64,000 bases of DNA from Nigrospora sphaerica (Eukaryota > Ascomycota > Sordariomycetes > Amphisphaeriales > Apiosporaceae). Both the position numbers and the translations under genes were made by a program. The DNA is taken from NCBI GenBank assembly GCA_018287875.1, contig JAGVVL010000001.1, forward strand, positions 2,294,001 through 2,358,000. The letters are read 5' to 3'. How positions within the stretch are numbered: position 1 is the first letter of the stretch; the number at the start of each line of letters is the position of its first letter. The notes beneath the pieces were generated by a model, which was not told the origin of the DNA, did not search any database, and saw only the letters and a list, made by a program, of their open reading frames with translations. Positions 24,718 through 34,872 of the stretch are shown here, piece after piece.

Positions 24718-25851
24718 ATGAAGTTCAGCGCCCTCGTTACCGTTGTCTCGGCCGCCACCGTCTGTGCCGCCCCTGTCTTTCAGACCCAGCCCCTCCAGAG
24801 GCGGCGCGACGTAGCTTCGTACTACCTTTTTGTAAGCACTCGAAGCTCTTTACCTCTGAACACCCTAGGGCACTGTGCGCTCTGTACTGCCACCTGAATT
24901 CACAGCGGCAATGCTTTCATAATCCTGTTTTCAAGTACTAACTCGAGTGGCATAGGCCCGCAATAAGGGTGCCATGGGTGCCATGGCCGGCGCCGGCAAC
25001 GGCACTGCCAATGCTGGGAATGCCGGCGCCGAGATGGCAAACAGTGGCAATGCTGCTGACGCTAGCAAGGGCAACACCAAGAACGCCGATGCTGGCAAGG
25101 GAAACGCCGACAAGAAGAAGGGCGATAGTGCTGGCGATGGGGGAGATGCCGCTACCGAAGATGATGCTAAGGAGGGCGCGAACGACAACTCCAAGAAGAA
25201 TGGCTATGCCGCTGGCATTGAGGAAGACGCAACTGTTGGTAACAACGCCAAAGACAACGCCCAGGGCGCAGGAAACGGCAACGCCGATCAAAAGAATGGC
25301 GACGCCAGCGGCGGCGACAAGGCCAAGCAGGGGGCGAATGATAACACCAACACCAACGATGGAAACGCTGACTGTGGCACAGCTAACGGCGCTGCCAACG
25401 GTTTGGCGGATAAGAATGCTGGGAGCAGCGCCGATGCCCAAAAGGGAGGCAAGAACGCTGGCGACAAGGCTGACGCCGCCGAAGGTGCTAAAGACGGAGA
25501 CAAAGCGGCTGACGGAACCATGACGGGAGACGAGAAATCTGGTGGCAACGCAGCCGGTGCTGCTGATGGTGCCAAGCCTGGAAGCGATATGGCCAACGGT
25601 GCTGAAAAGGACAAGCAGCAGGAAAACGCCAACGGCGCTATGGACAAGAACGCTAGCGCCGACGCTGAGGACGCCGAGGATGCCGAAGATGTCCAGGATG
25701 CCTAGGATACCGCAGCCGATGATGCCGCCGAGGGCAAAAAGGCCGGCTGTGCTGGGGCCAGGACGATGAAGAGGACGCAGCTGCCGGTGCCGGCGCCGGT
25801 GTCGTTGCTGGAGGGGGTGGCGCTGGAATCCTGCAGAAGCTTTTTGGTTAA
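24718..25851 (+). CDS. Secreted Asn/Gly/Ala/Asp/Lys-rich low-complexity protein
   Basis: Exon 1 (24718-24831) encodes a signal peptide (about 1-18, cut near VCAAP) and an RRR motif at about 28-30 that suits Kex2 processing. Intron 24832-24955 is 124 nt with a TACTAAC branch point. Exon 2 (from 24956) encodes about 245 residues built almost only from Asn, Gly, Ala, Asp and Lys in loosely repeated GNA/NAD/DKA blocks, with one Cys. The plus frame meets TAG at 25703-25705, but obvious coding of the same composition continues in another frame to a TAA at 25849-25851 (end: GGGGAGILQKLFG). A phase-0 GT-AG segment at 25691-25761 (71 nt) would remove both the stop and the frame change, giving 312 residues. 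Without it the protein ends at 287. Function unknown; possibly a wall-associated or secreted disordered protein. The 3' end may instead be mutated or a sequencing error. Confidence 0.66.
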
Positions 25852-28800
25852 ATATGCGCAGAAGAGAACGTGGTCCCCAGCGGCATCAGAGTCGGATGAG
25901 TGATTCGCCTTCCCGCCACGCGGAGTGATGTAGGCAGTAATGTACCGCTCGCTGTTCAGTCGGTTAAGGTGACAGGGCCGGGATATTATGAGTACGAAAT
26001 TTGCACCACCCCTCGCTATATTGCGGATATGCCAGACCTGGAATTTGCTTTGGTCAAAGTGCTTCACGTCTCTCCCGTATCTTGCTTTCTCGAGGCGATA
26101 ACTCAGAACCTGAATCTCTTAGAGACATTGGGATGCTTGCTTGAAAAGCGAGTAGGAATCTTTGTAAGCTCGAAATGACATTATATGGGCCTCTGGCCTT
26201 GTTTATAATCCGGTGGCCATATTAAGCAGAATCACGGAATCCACGGATCAATTTTGCTAAAAGGGGCGTTAGGAGACGGTCGACATCTGTGAGTAGAAAC
26301 GCAAAAAGTCGTCGGCCAACAGGGTGCGTGCATTCAAGTCAGTCCCCTAGGTGATTTGATCTCGGCTCGGCCGTGTAGGATCGGACACTCAACTACCAGT
26401 TGAGTAAAATTCTGCATATTCTTATGAAGAGACAACGTCTTAAATCCACGCCTTCTTGGGAGAGTAGTTATGTCTCTCTACCCCACCGCCAGGGTATAGC
26501 CGGGTGGACCATAGCGTGTCGGGCGGTCTATCAGCCTTGTTGCTCGCGAGACGCCACATGTGCCCCGCGGTTCCGGTCCTCCTGGGCATGTTGGACGTCA
26601 CGCTTCACCAACGGGCTTGAGCAGAATGTGCCCGGGGGCAGGGAAGAGAAAGAAAAGAAAAAAACCTTGGCGATGGGGCGGGAGAAGGTCGGCGGCCCAT
26701 AAGGCCATGGGAACCGGCGGGCCAACTCCCACCGCCTCCGCCGCGGTGGCGGTGACTTGACAGGCGCGCCTTGGACCGGCGCGACGGCGCTTCGGACAGG
26801 GGGAAAGAGAGAACGGCCTGGGCGTCCTGGCGCGGCGGCAGCAGGCCGGGCACATCGGGCCTGGCGGAGCCGAGGCCTAAAAATAGCCACTCGTGGTTCC
26901 CCGCACGCCGACATCTGTCCCGGCCGGCGCGGTCGGTGGCTTGGGGGCCATGCTTACTTAGATGCACAGCGGGCGGTAAGAACCGCTCGCTCTCTGGCGC
27001 CCAGGACAGCACGTACAGTCGTGGTCGGTGCCGCCGAGGCGGCGCCCGCAATTGGGGCTCTGCCTCGCCCGTAGCGAAAGCCGCCTCGCGGGCGGCGCCA
27101 ATTTGGGGCCGGCCGTGCCCCGGGGCCTGGTCCCCCTCATTTTCATGGAGACGGCATCTCTTGGCGTGGAGCCTGAGCCCTGCATCCGTGATAAAAACAA
27201 CGGTAAGATGAAAACACATTCGGCGGCGCTACCCAGCGCACCGAAGCGCATGGCGGAGTTCTCATTCAAACAGGCTGTGGGTGGTGATGAGTGGTCGGTT
27301 GTGTTAACCGCCCGTACGATCGTCTCGGCAAGATGAACTTACGGCTTGACTAACAAGACGCCATCCAAGCCCATGACTGGCCGGGCACGGAGAGGTGTAA
27401 TTTACGTTTGGAGAAGATCCGTAGCGGTTCCCTGGTCTTCTGATATCGGCCTGTATAATGAGTAAGTATACTTGGCCCCCAACCCATCGGTGGCGGAAAT
27501 AGCCCTGCCAGGGCGGGCCAGCCAACCGGGCCTCGTGGAAGGGTCTTCGATCGGGACATCGAAGAAGCCATGCAGGAACTAGGGATGTCCAAGGCTGACT
27601 CCGACCGGTGCGCCCACTGCGGAGAGGGACAGACTCCCGGCCAAGCATCGGGGCCCCGGCACGGCACCAGACTGGCCACGGTCTACGGCCAATCAGCCCG
27701 TGACATTCCATGCAGAAGCTGATGAGCTTATAGAAAGGACGCGCAAGGGGGCCTATCAAGAGCTCGTGCTGTGTCCAAGAAACATCCGACATGTCTCTCC
27801 CTCTTCGTCCAATATGCAGGAAGACGGCATCTGCGGATCGGGACCAGGGGCCGCCGACATGTCACTATGTAGGGCGACGCCATGCTCCGGGTCCTTCTGG
27901 AACAACAAAGATTCTTTCCTCCCACTGGCCGAGGAACGAAGTGCCCGTTTCAGAGCAGACAGGCCCTGTCTACTCTCATGCTTGCCTGCAGATCCCGGCG
28001 ACGACATGTCCCCGTCTCTGAACATGATTGGCAAAGCCGAGGAGGGAACCCGTCCCGCCCAGATCCAGGGGCCCGCATCTGCACGAATGGAGAGTGGCAA
28101 GGCCATGGGCTGAATATAGAAAGTTGCATCCAGGGAGGGTGGAGGCGTGTGTGTTGCAGGGCGACGACAGGGCTGGGTACCAGGCAGGAAACATGTCCGG
28201 GGTGAGGAACCGTGACTACACCGGGCCGAGGTTCATTCTCAGGGACTGGTGGTGGCTCCAGGTCGAAGCCTGTACGTCATGAGTATGGCTATGTTTGTAC
28301 ACAGGGAACCGGCAACGGGAGCCTAGAGGATCGTCAGTGGCCGGTCAGAGGTATCTAGAGGGTAGAGACGAAGGTAAAGGGTTGGGCCACGGCACGTGTG
28401 AACGGGCCTCCAATGCCTCCTGCGATAGCCCGGTACGAGGTTCCGGGCCGAATGTCGTGTGTGAATGTCTACACACACATCCGCAGTGATGAATGGGGTG
28501 CCAGTGAAGGACGGCTATGCGGCCGTAGGCTTTTCGGCCGGCCCGGAGCCAAGGAGATCGCGCAGCATATGTTTGTGGTGGCAGCAGACGGCGACGCATC
28601 GCAGGATTCAAGGACGGCATAGGCGTGAGTTTGCTATTCACAGCCGTGATTCGTTAGGTGTATCCGGTGTGTTCTGGGAGTCCTCCTCGTCGTCGATACA
28701 TCATCTACTATCATGGATCTCATGATGCTGGTGTCGTGGTGGATGCATTGGCCTTTCTGGAGTGGAGCGGGGTTGGCGGGGGGTTAGATGGAATAAGTGC

Positions 28801-29858
28801 CTTGGGTCGGCTTGGGTGGCCGCGCTAACAGGGGTTAGAAGGGTTAGAGGGGGGGGTGCACAGTTCGTCCCTCCTGTAAATCCCATGGCTGCTCCATCTG
28901 GTGGCCGCATAATAGGCCTGGCTGTTGGGGCTTGGGGGCCAAATATGCGGCCCTGTGCAGAGGCAGTCGGCAACTCGTCCCACCCAGCACGGCCTTTCTC
29001 GACTACGACCCTTCCCAAACGGGCAACTACCCGGCCCACATCCACGCTTCTTCTTCGCAGAGGTACAAGAGTACGCGGCAAGGCAGAAAGCGTAAAAACG
29101 GAGGCCCATGGTAGTGAACCTTAGGTACCTACGTACCTACAGTACCTGCGTACCTCCTTCACTCATCCAGCCCGAACCGTCGGGCTCTCATCGACGACCA
29201 TGTCGGTTGCACTTCCCATCGCGCGGTTGGACTGCCGCCGCGTCTAGCAGGGCCTCTGCCCAGCCCGGCCGCGTCGCTTGCTGGCCAATCCTCACCCTTC
29301 CACACCATCCATCTTCGCGGCCCATTCATGGCCCTGGGTAATCGATACTCGACTCTCGCTCGCTCCCTGTGTATCTCCCGCAGCCGCATCGCCAACGCCC
29401 GCTGCCGGGTGCCATCGTCATTTCTGGCCGGCTTTGTCTGCCCGCGAAGCAACTAACAACGCCGTCCAATATCCAGGGCCGCCGTTCTGGCCAGCGCAGC
29501 CCACCAACGCTGGCGAGGGGGAAGGTCCTGCTGACATCCTGGCCATGGTGCCATCGCATGGTATTCGGGACCGCCCACGAGGCGTTGCCCTTTTCATCAT
29601 ACCGGCCTATACTGGCGTTCCACCTCACCTCCCCTTCGCACTGCCAGCCCGGCTCTTGCGCAAACATGACCCAAGCCCGAGAGGGCCGGGGCCTTCCACT
29701 CCTATATCGCTCTCCTACTCATCCCCAGCGCCGCTCTCCCGGCTCCATAGCCGCCCTCCACCCTCCTTCTATATAAGTCCCTCTCGTGCGTCCCATGGCC
29801 GAATCAACTAGGTCCTGAGAGACACCAGCTCTGCATCTCTCTCTTCCTCCTCTCCTCA
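25852..29858. other. Four-kb intergenic region, no gene recognised
   Basis: Largest gap in the window. Open frames on both strands lack domains, good codon use and compatible splice sites. The right end has a cluster of GTACCTAC-type motifs (29122-29157) and CT-rich promoter sequence. Confidence 0.45.
29770..29777 (+). promoter_or_regulatory. TATA box of the SWIM-like gene
   Basis: TATATAAG 89 bp before the ATG at 29859, followed by CT-rich leader sequence. Confidence 0.55.
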
Positions 29859-31268
29859 ATGACTCCTTCTTCATCCCCTACTGAGCGCCTTGGTCAGCTT
29901 TCCATCCTGGATAGTAATATGGCACCCACCACGCGAGCCGGTGCTCTTCGTAACGAGACTGCTGCCCAGTCTCACCATCGTCACGGCGAGCCTGATGACT
30001 TCGAGGCTGAAGACGCCATCGTCACACTGCCTTCGAGCCTCACCTACTCCCTGGACAACCTAGACAGGACGGCCCGGGCTCGCTTCAGCAATGCCGGCGA
30101 GGAGCTGACGGCTCCCACAGCGTCCATGTTCGTGCAGAAATGTCAGGCGAGGGACCAAGAGGACTTTGCCATAATCGAGCTCGTCGAGTCCGTCCAGCAT
30201 GTCCGCACTGTTCGTTTTGGCAAGGGCAACAGTCGGTTTCCCGTTCCCGAATGCGACTGCCAAAACGATCAATGCGCCCATGTGCTGTGGTTGTTTGATC
30301 AGGTGGCAAAACAGGTCCTCGATGGCGACAGCAAGCCCCTGAATATGACACCCCACGGCTACGCTCGGGAGCTCGAGAACCCCTACGAGCAAATCTCCCG
30401 CTTCCATCTGGACATGCTTGCCGAGGACTTGTACGCCGAGAACTGGAGCGGGGGGGCCGAGTCCGACGACGACGACATCCCCAACCCCCGCCGCGTGCAG
30501 GAAGTCCGGCGGATGCTGGCATTGCTCAACGAGGTGCCGGCCGACACGTACCGGCCCGACCTCTTCGCCAACCCCAGGAAGCGCGGCAGGGTGGTTCAGA
30601 AACGAGATCTGGAGTGCACCATCGCCCGGATGCTACTGGACAACAACGACTTCTTCCGGTACTTCGCATCCTCCATGAAAGGCGACGAGGAAATCACGAA
30701 CAGCCTTTTTGAGCCGCTGGAATTGCGTGCCGAATCAGCCCTGGCCGCGTTCGACGCATACCGAAGAGCTGGCCCCCAGCCCCCGTCACGCCACACCAAG
30801 GACGTCTCGTGGTGCGCTTTCCACCTGCGCCTCGTCGACAGGCAGGTCGCCTCCACGGTGCAACACACGGTCCGGGGGCTCGAGAACTGGGAGAAGTCGG
30901 ACGCAGCACGCATCATGCTGTGGCTCCTCGAGGAAGTCATTCGGCGCAATGTCGATGTGCCCGGCTCCGCTCAGCGGCCCCGCGCCGAGCGGAACCTCTG
31001 CATCGCGCTGGTCGGCGACGTCGACACGCAGTTCGTCACGCGCACGCTGTGGAAGCTGGAGGGCGATATCCTCTACCCCTACGTGTCGCGCATGGGCCGC
31101 ATCCTCGAAATTTTAGCCCGTCTCGGCGCCCCGGCCTCGTACTACCGAGACTTGGAGGAGCTCGTGCGCGTCGCCAAGGCCTCGAGGACCCGGAGCGCCG
31201 CCCCGGCCGCGACCGGCTCGAAGCGCCGGAGCGGCGAGAGCGACCGAGAAGCCAAGCGTGCCAGATGA
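29859..31268 (+). CDS. Conserved-looking protein with SWIM-like Cys/His motif
   Basis: Single-exon gene of 469 residues; a second in-frame ATG lies at codon 21. The only motif I can name is C-x-C-x4-C-x-H at residues 132-141 (CDCQNDQCAH). It is preceded by a short beta-like stretch (VRTVRFGKGNSRFPVPE) and followed by a helix (VLWLFDQVAKQVL). This matches the CxCx(n)CxH layout of SWIM zinc fingers, which bind DNA or protein partners. An acidic patch (ESDDDD) and a Lys/Arg-rich C-terminus (KRRSGESDREAKRAR) suggest a nuclear protein. The rest is helical with no named domain. SWIM motifs occur in MuDR-type transposases, in recombination partners (Sws1) and in ubiquitin ligases; nothing else here supports any of these, so the function is open. 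Confidence 0.75.
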   Translation: MTPSSSPTERLGQLSILDSNMAPTTRAGALRNETAAQSHHRHGEPDDFEAEDAIVTLPSSLTYSLDNLDRTARARFSNAGEELTAPTASMFVQKCQARDQEDFAIIELVESVQHVRTVRFGKGNSRFPVPECDCQNDQCAHVLWLFDQVAKQVLDGDSKPLNMTPHGYARELENPYEQISRFHLDMLAEDLYAENWSGGAESDDDDIPNPRRVQEVRRMLALLNEVPADTYRPDLFANPRKRGRVVQKRDLECTIARMLLDNNDFFRYFASSMKGDEEITNSLFEPLELRAESALAAFDAYRRAGPQPPSRHTKDVSWCAFHLRLVDRQVASTVQHTVRGLENWEKSDAARIMLWLLEEVIRRNVDVPGSAQRPRAERNLCIALVGDVDTQFVTRTLWKLEGDILYPYVSRMGRILEILARLGAPASYYRDLEELVRVAKASRTRSAAPAATGSKRRSGESDREAKRAR

Positions 31269-32249
31269 GAGCGAGGGACCGAGTTGTCGGGTGGTTGTGA
31301 CCTGCCACGGAAGAGGTCTTATTGGTTTCCGGCCGAGCGGGCCTTGGACCCCGGGGCGACATGCATGGGGCGGGAACCTGTCTGCTTCCTTCTGTCAATA
31401 TTTATGGCCGCTCACGTACATATCCTCCCAGAACTCTACACCTATATCCCCTTGTTTGCCCGGCACCGAAACCCTCGCGCCAGCTTTCATCATGCCCCGA
31501 GTTTTGCTTTGCACTTCAGTTCATCTTCTGTTCCTTATTCCTTCTGCTCCTACTTCTACATCGTCTACTTTCATTCACACCGTTCATCTCATTCATGGCG
31601 GAGCCACGAATGCCAATACCTTATATTTTGATAGAGCAATCAATACCAGTTTTCCCGAGCGTCCCCTTCCATGCATACTCGTGATGTGACAGCATCCAGC
31701 CGTCCTCCGTTTTCCTCTTCACGTATAAAAAGCCCTTGATGCCCACGTGCTGATTTCTGGCAGCGTGGTAATTGAACGTCACTTGCGTGAACTGAGACAA
31801 CGGGGGGCCTTTCTCTGATGGGAGCATGGGAGCCCACCAGGATCGTATTTAAGGGAATTAGATTTCGCTATGCAAGAGCTGGGCGACGTCCTTAAGAGTC
31901 GCAGGTATCCTAAGTACAAAACCACCACAACCATCATAAGGGAGAGGAGACCTCTCGTCATAAGAACTTGGGACGCAGTCATGCGACCCGTAGTAAGAAC
32001 CAGGCCGGACCAAACAGGGGCTTGGAGGGGGACCGTAGCCGGACATGACCCTCCTTCACCCATCTCGGACACAACACAAGTTTGGCGTAAAGCCACCACA
32101 ACACGGCACACCCCTTTTTATAATCATCATCGCACATGGTATACCCGTCCCCCATTCTCACGCCGATACGCCGTTGCAAACCAGAACCCAAACAACCGAT
32201 ATTAACAGCACACCACCAAGCACGGATTTTGCTGTCACGCTGATCCGCC
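31269..32249. other. Convergent intergenic gap
   Basis: 3' flanks of the SWIM-like gene (+) and the sulfate permease (-). Pyrimidine-rich then AT-richer sequence, with no gene seen. Confidence 0.5.
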
Positions 32250-34872
32250 TCACACGGCGGCATCGCCCTCGGGACCAGGCGCTGGCGCGGGCGAGTGTCG
32301 GTGGCGAGCCTCGATGTTGGCAATGGCGCTCTGCAGGGCGCTGGTCAAGTCAACGTGGAAGAGCGGGCGGTTGAAGCCATGGACGACGGCACGACGCGGA
32401 GTGCGGGAGCGGGCGGCGGCGGCGCCGGCCTTGGCGGCGTTGCCGGATGCCGAGCTCGGAGTCGAGACGCCCACACCACGCTCGACGGCGTCAATGTCCT
32501 CGATGTCGTCGTCCTCGTCGCTGTTGGTCTTGTCGGCGTGGTACTGCTGCTGCTGCTGCCGCGTCGTGGCCAGAGCCTTTTCGTTCTCGTCGCGCTCGGC
32601 GGCCTCGGCGGCCGAAGCCTGGCCCCCCATTTCGGCGACACTGAACAGCGGCTGCCAGCGGTGGTGCAGTCCGTCTGGCCGCTCCGTTGGGTATCCAAAG
32701 CCGGCCGAGACGAGAGCGCGCTTGGTCCAGCGGTTCGATATGCAGGCGATGTGCCAGTCAACGACATCTGGCGCCGTATAGCGGTCTAGCTGGTTGCGTA
32801 CGTCGATGAGCTGCTGCACCGACGTCACATCGACGTGGTTGACAGAACTGAAATCGAGAATGATGGCCTTGAGCGTCGGCAGATCCGTACGCTCCTGCTC
32901 TCCCTTCTTAGGACCCGGGTCATTCCAAGGCCGATCGCCCGGCCGGATATTGTGGTCGATGGTCGTGCGTCGTGTGTTGGCGAAGATGTGGGTCGTCAGG
33001 TAGTCAAGCGTGTGGCTGGCATTAGGATAATTGAAACCCTCGGAGAAGCGGTAGATGAAGACGCCCGGGTACGGGTTCGCCACGTCCACCTCGGGGTTCG
33101 ATCCGTCGTCGTGGCCGATGGGGATGAAGACGTTGCGGTTTGGCGGTGACAAACTGGCATCCGAGTATTGCTGCTGCGCCGTCTGCTCGAACGTGCCGTA
33201 CTCGCCCACGGGCTTGCTGTCGTGGCCGAGAACGTGGTCGCCCAGCACCGAGTGCACTTGAACCCGGCCGAGGAAGCGACCCTTGGTCCGCAGGACACGG
33301 AACAGGTAGACGGCGAAGGACAGGGCGATGGTGCAATAGATACCGTCCTCAATGTTGTCAAAGATAGTAACAAAGACGCCCACGAAGAAGATGATAACCT
33401 CGAACGGTGACACCTGCCAAAACTTATACAGTGTGTCGGGCGGCGTGATCAGATCACCAACCGCGTGGATAATAACGGCCGAGAGCGAAGCTGAGGGGAT
33501 GTAGAAGAAGACGGCCGGGAGCGCATAGATGGCAAGTAGGACCACGACGGCCGTGATAACACCGGCGAATGGGGTACGCACACCGGCTTTGGACTTGATG
33601 GCCGTGCGGCTGAAAGATCCCGTCGCGGCAAAGCCACCCAAGAAGGGAGCCAGGACGTTGGTAACGCCAATAGCGACCATCTCCTGCGAGGGGTTGATGG
33701 CATAGTTATTTACCCGGCCAAACGACTTCGAGATGGCGATGTGCTCGATGAGCAGGACAATAACGGCGGCGGGCAGGTCGCCGATGAAGGAGTTGATGAT
33801 GGACGAGTTGACTTCAGGCACCCGGGCGTGTTTGAAACCTCGAGGAACTTCGCCGAGAATCTTGAACTTAGGGTTGGCCCGATGGTTCATGTTGGTGAGC
33901 CAGCTGATCATGGTGTAGAGTAGGATGACAAAGACGGTGCGAAGCGTCGACAAGAAGAAGAACAACTTCTGCTTTTGCGGGAACTTCTTGGCGGCGAATC
34001 CGCAAGCCCAGCGGAGGAAATAGAGCATGAACAGAGCCGTTAGGCCCATGGCCGCATCGAGTGTCGTGCGTGGGAGACCCTGCAAAGTTTTGATGATAAC
34101 GATGTATGTGGTACCCCGCGAGTCGAAACCTTTGATACCCATTAAGCCGGGTACTTGGCCGGCTACAATATTGATGGCAGAGCCCGTCATGAAGGCGGCA
34201 AGGGAGACGAGAGGGATGATTTCCACAATCCATCCGGCGCGAATCAATCCGATGAAAAGAACGATGGAACCTGCGATGATGGCCAAAGCCGAGGCGATGA
34301 CTTCCGGGTGGTCTGCGTATTCGGGGAGTTGTTTGATTGCTTTCTGCACCACGTGCCCGGAGACGGTAGACATGACAGCGACAGGCTGCGTCATGTTAGC
34401 AAGATGCGCACAGGGGCCGCGATCCAAAGGGCGTGCCACTTACACCAATGGTAATGTCCTTTGAAGTTGCGAAGAACCAATAGATCAAGACGCCCATGAA
34501 CGACGAGTATAGGCCATACTCAGGGGGAAGAGAGGCGAGTCCAGCGTACGCCATACCCTGGGGGATTACGACGGCGCCAATCGTGATACCCGCAACAAGA
34601 TCTCCCAACAGCCACTGCAGGTTGTAGAAGCCGATCCACGACAGGAACGGGAAGAGCGACTTGAGGTAATCGAAACAATCCTGGCCGGTAGGCGTAAGCT
34701 CTGATAACCACTCCGCGGTGTTAGGAGGCTCCTCGAAGAACGAATCGGCCGTAGTTGTCGAGAAAACAGATTCGCCTCGCGTCACGTTGTCTCGGCTGTT
34801 TTCGGGCGTTCGAAGTTTGATACCCAGCACCTTGGCCAGGCCATGGCCGATCTTTGTTGCGGACGAAGACAT
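32250..34872 (-). CDS. SulP-family sulfate permease with STAS domain
   Basis: Two exons on the minus strand (34872-34444, 34385-32250; 58-nt intron, GTAAGT donor, GCTAAC branch) join phase 0 inside DITIG/PVAVMST and give 854 residues, normal for fungal sulfate permeases (Cys-14, Sul1/Sul2). The N-terminal cytoplasmic part is followed by the sulfate-transporter signature region (GDLVAGITIGAVVIPQGMAYA) and about 11-12 membrane helices. A C-terminal STAS domain contains the LDFSSVNHVD motif. The tail is Gln/Asp-rich and disordered. The role is proton-coupled sulfate uptake at the plasma membrane, feeding cysteine and methionine synthesis. In Neurospora such genes are induced by the bZIP Cys-3 on sulfur limitation; I did not find a confident Cys-3 site here. 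An upstream in-frame GTG (34923) is not used as a start because the ATG at 34872 has a good context. Confidence 0.94.
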
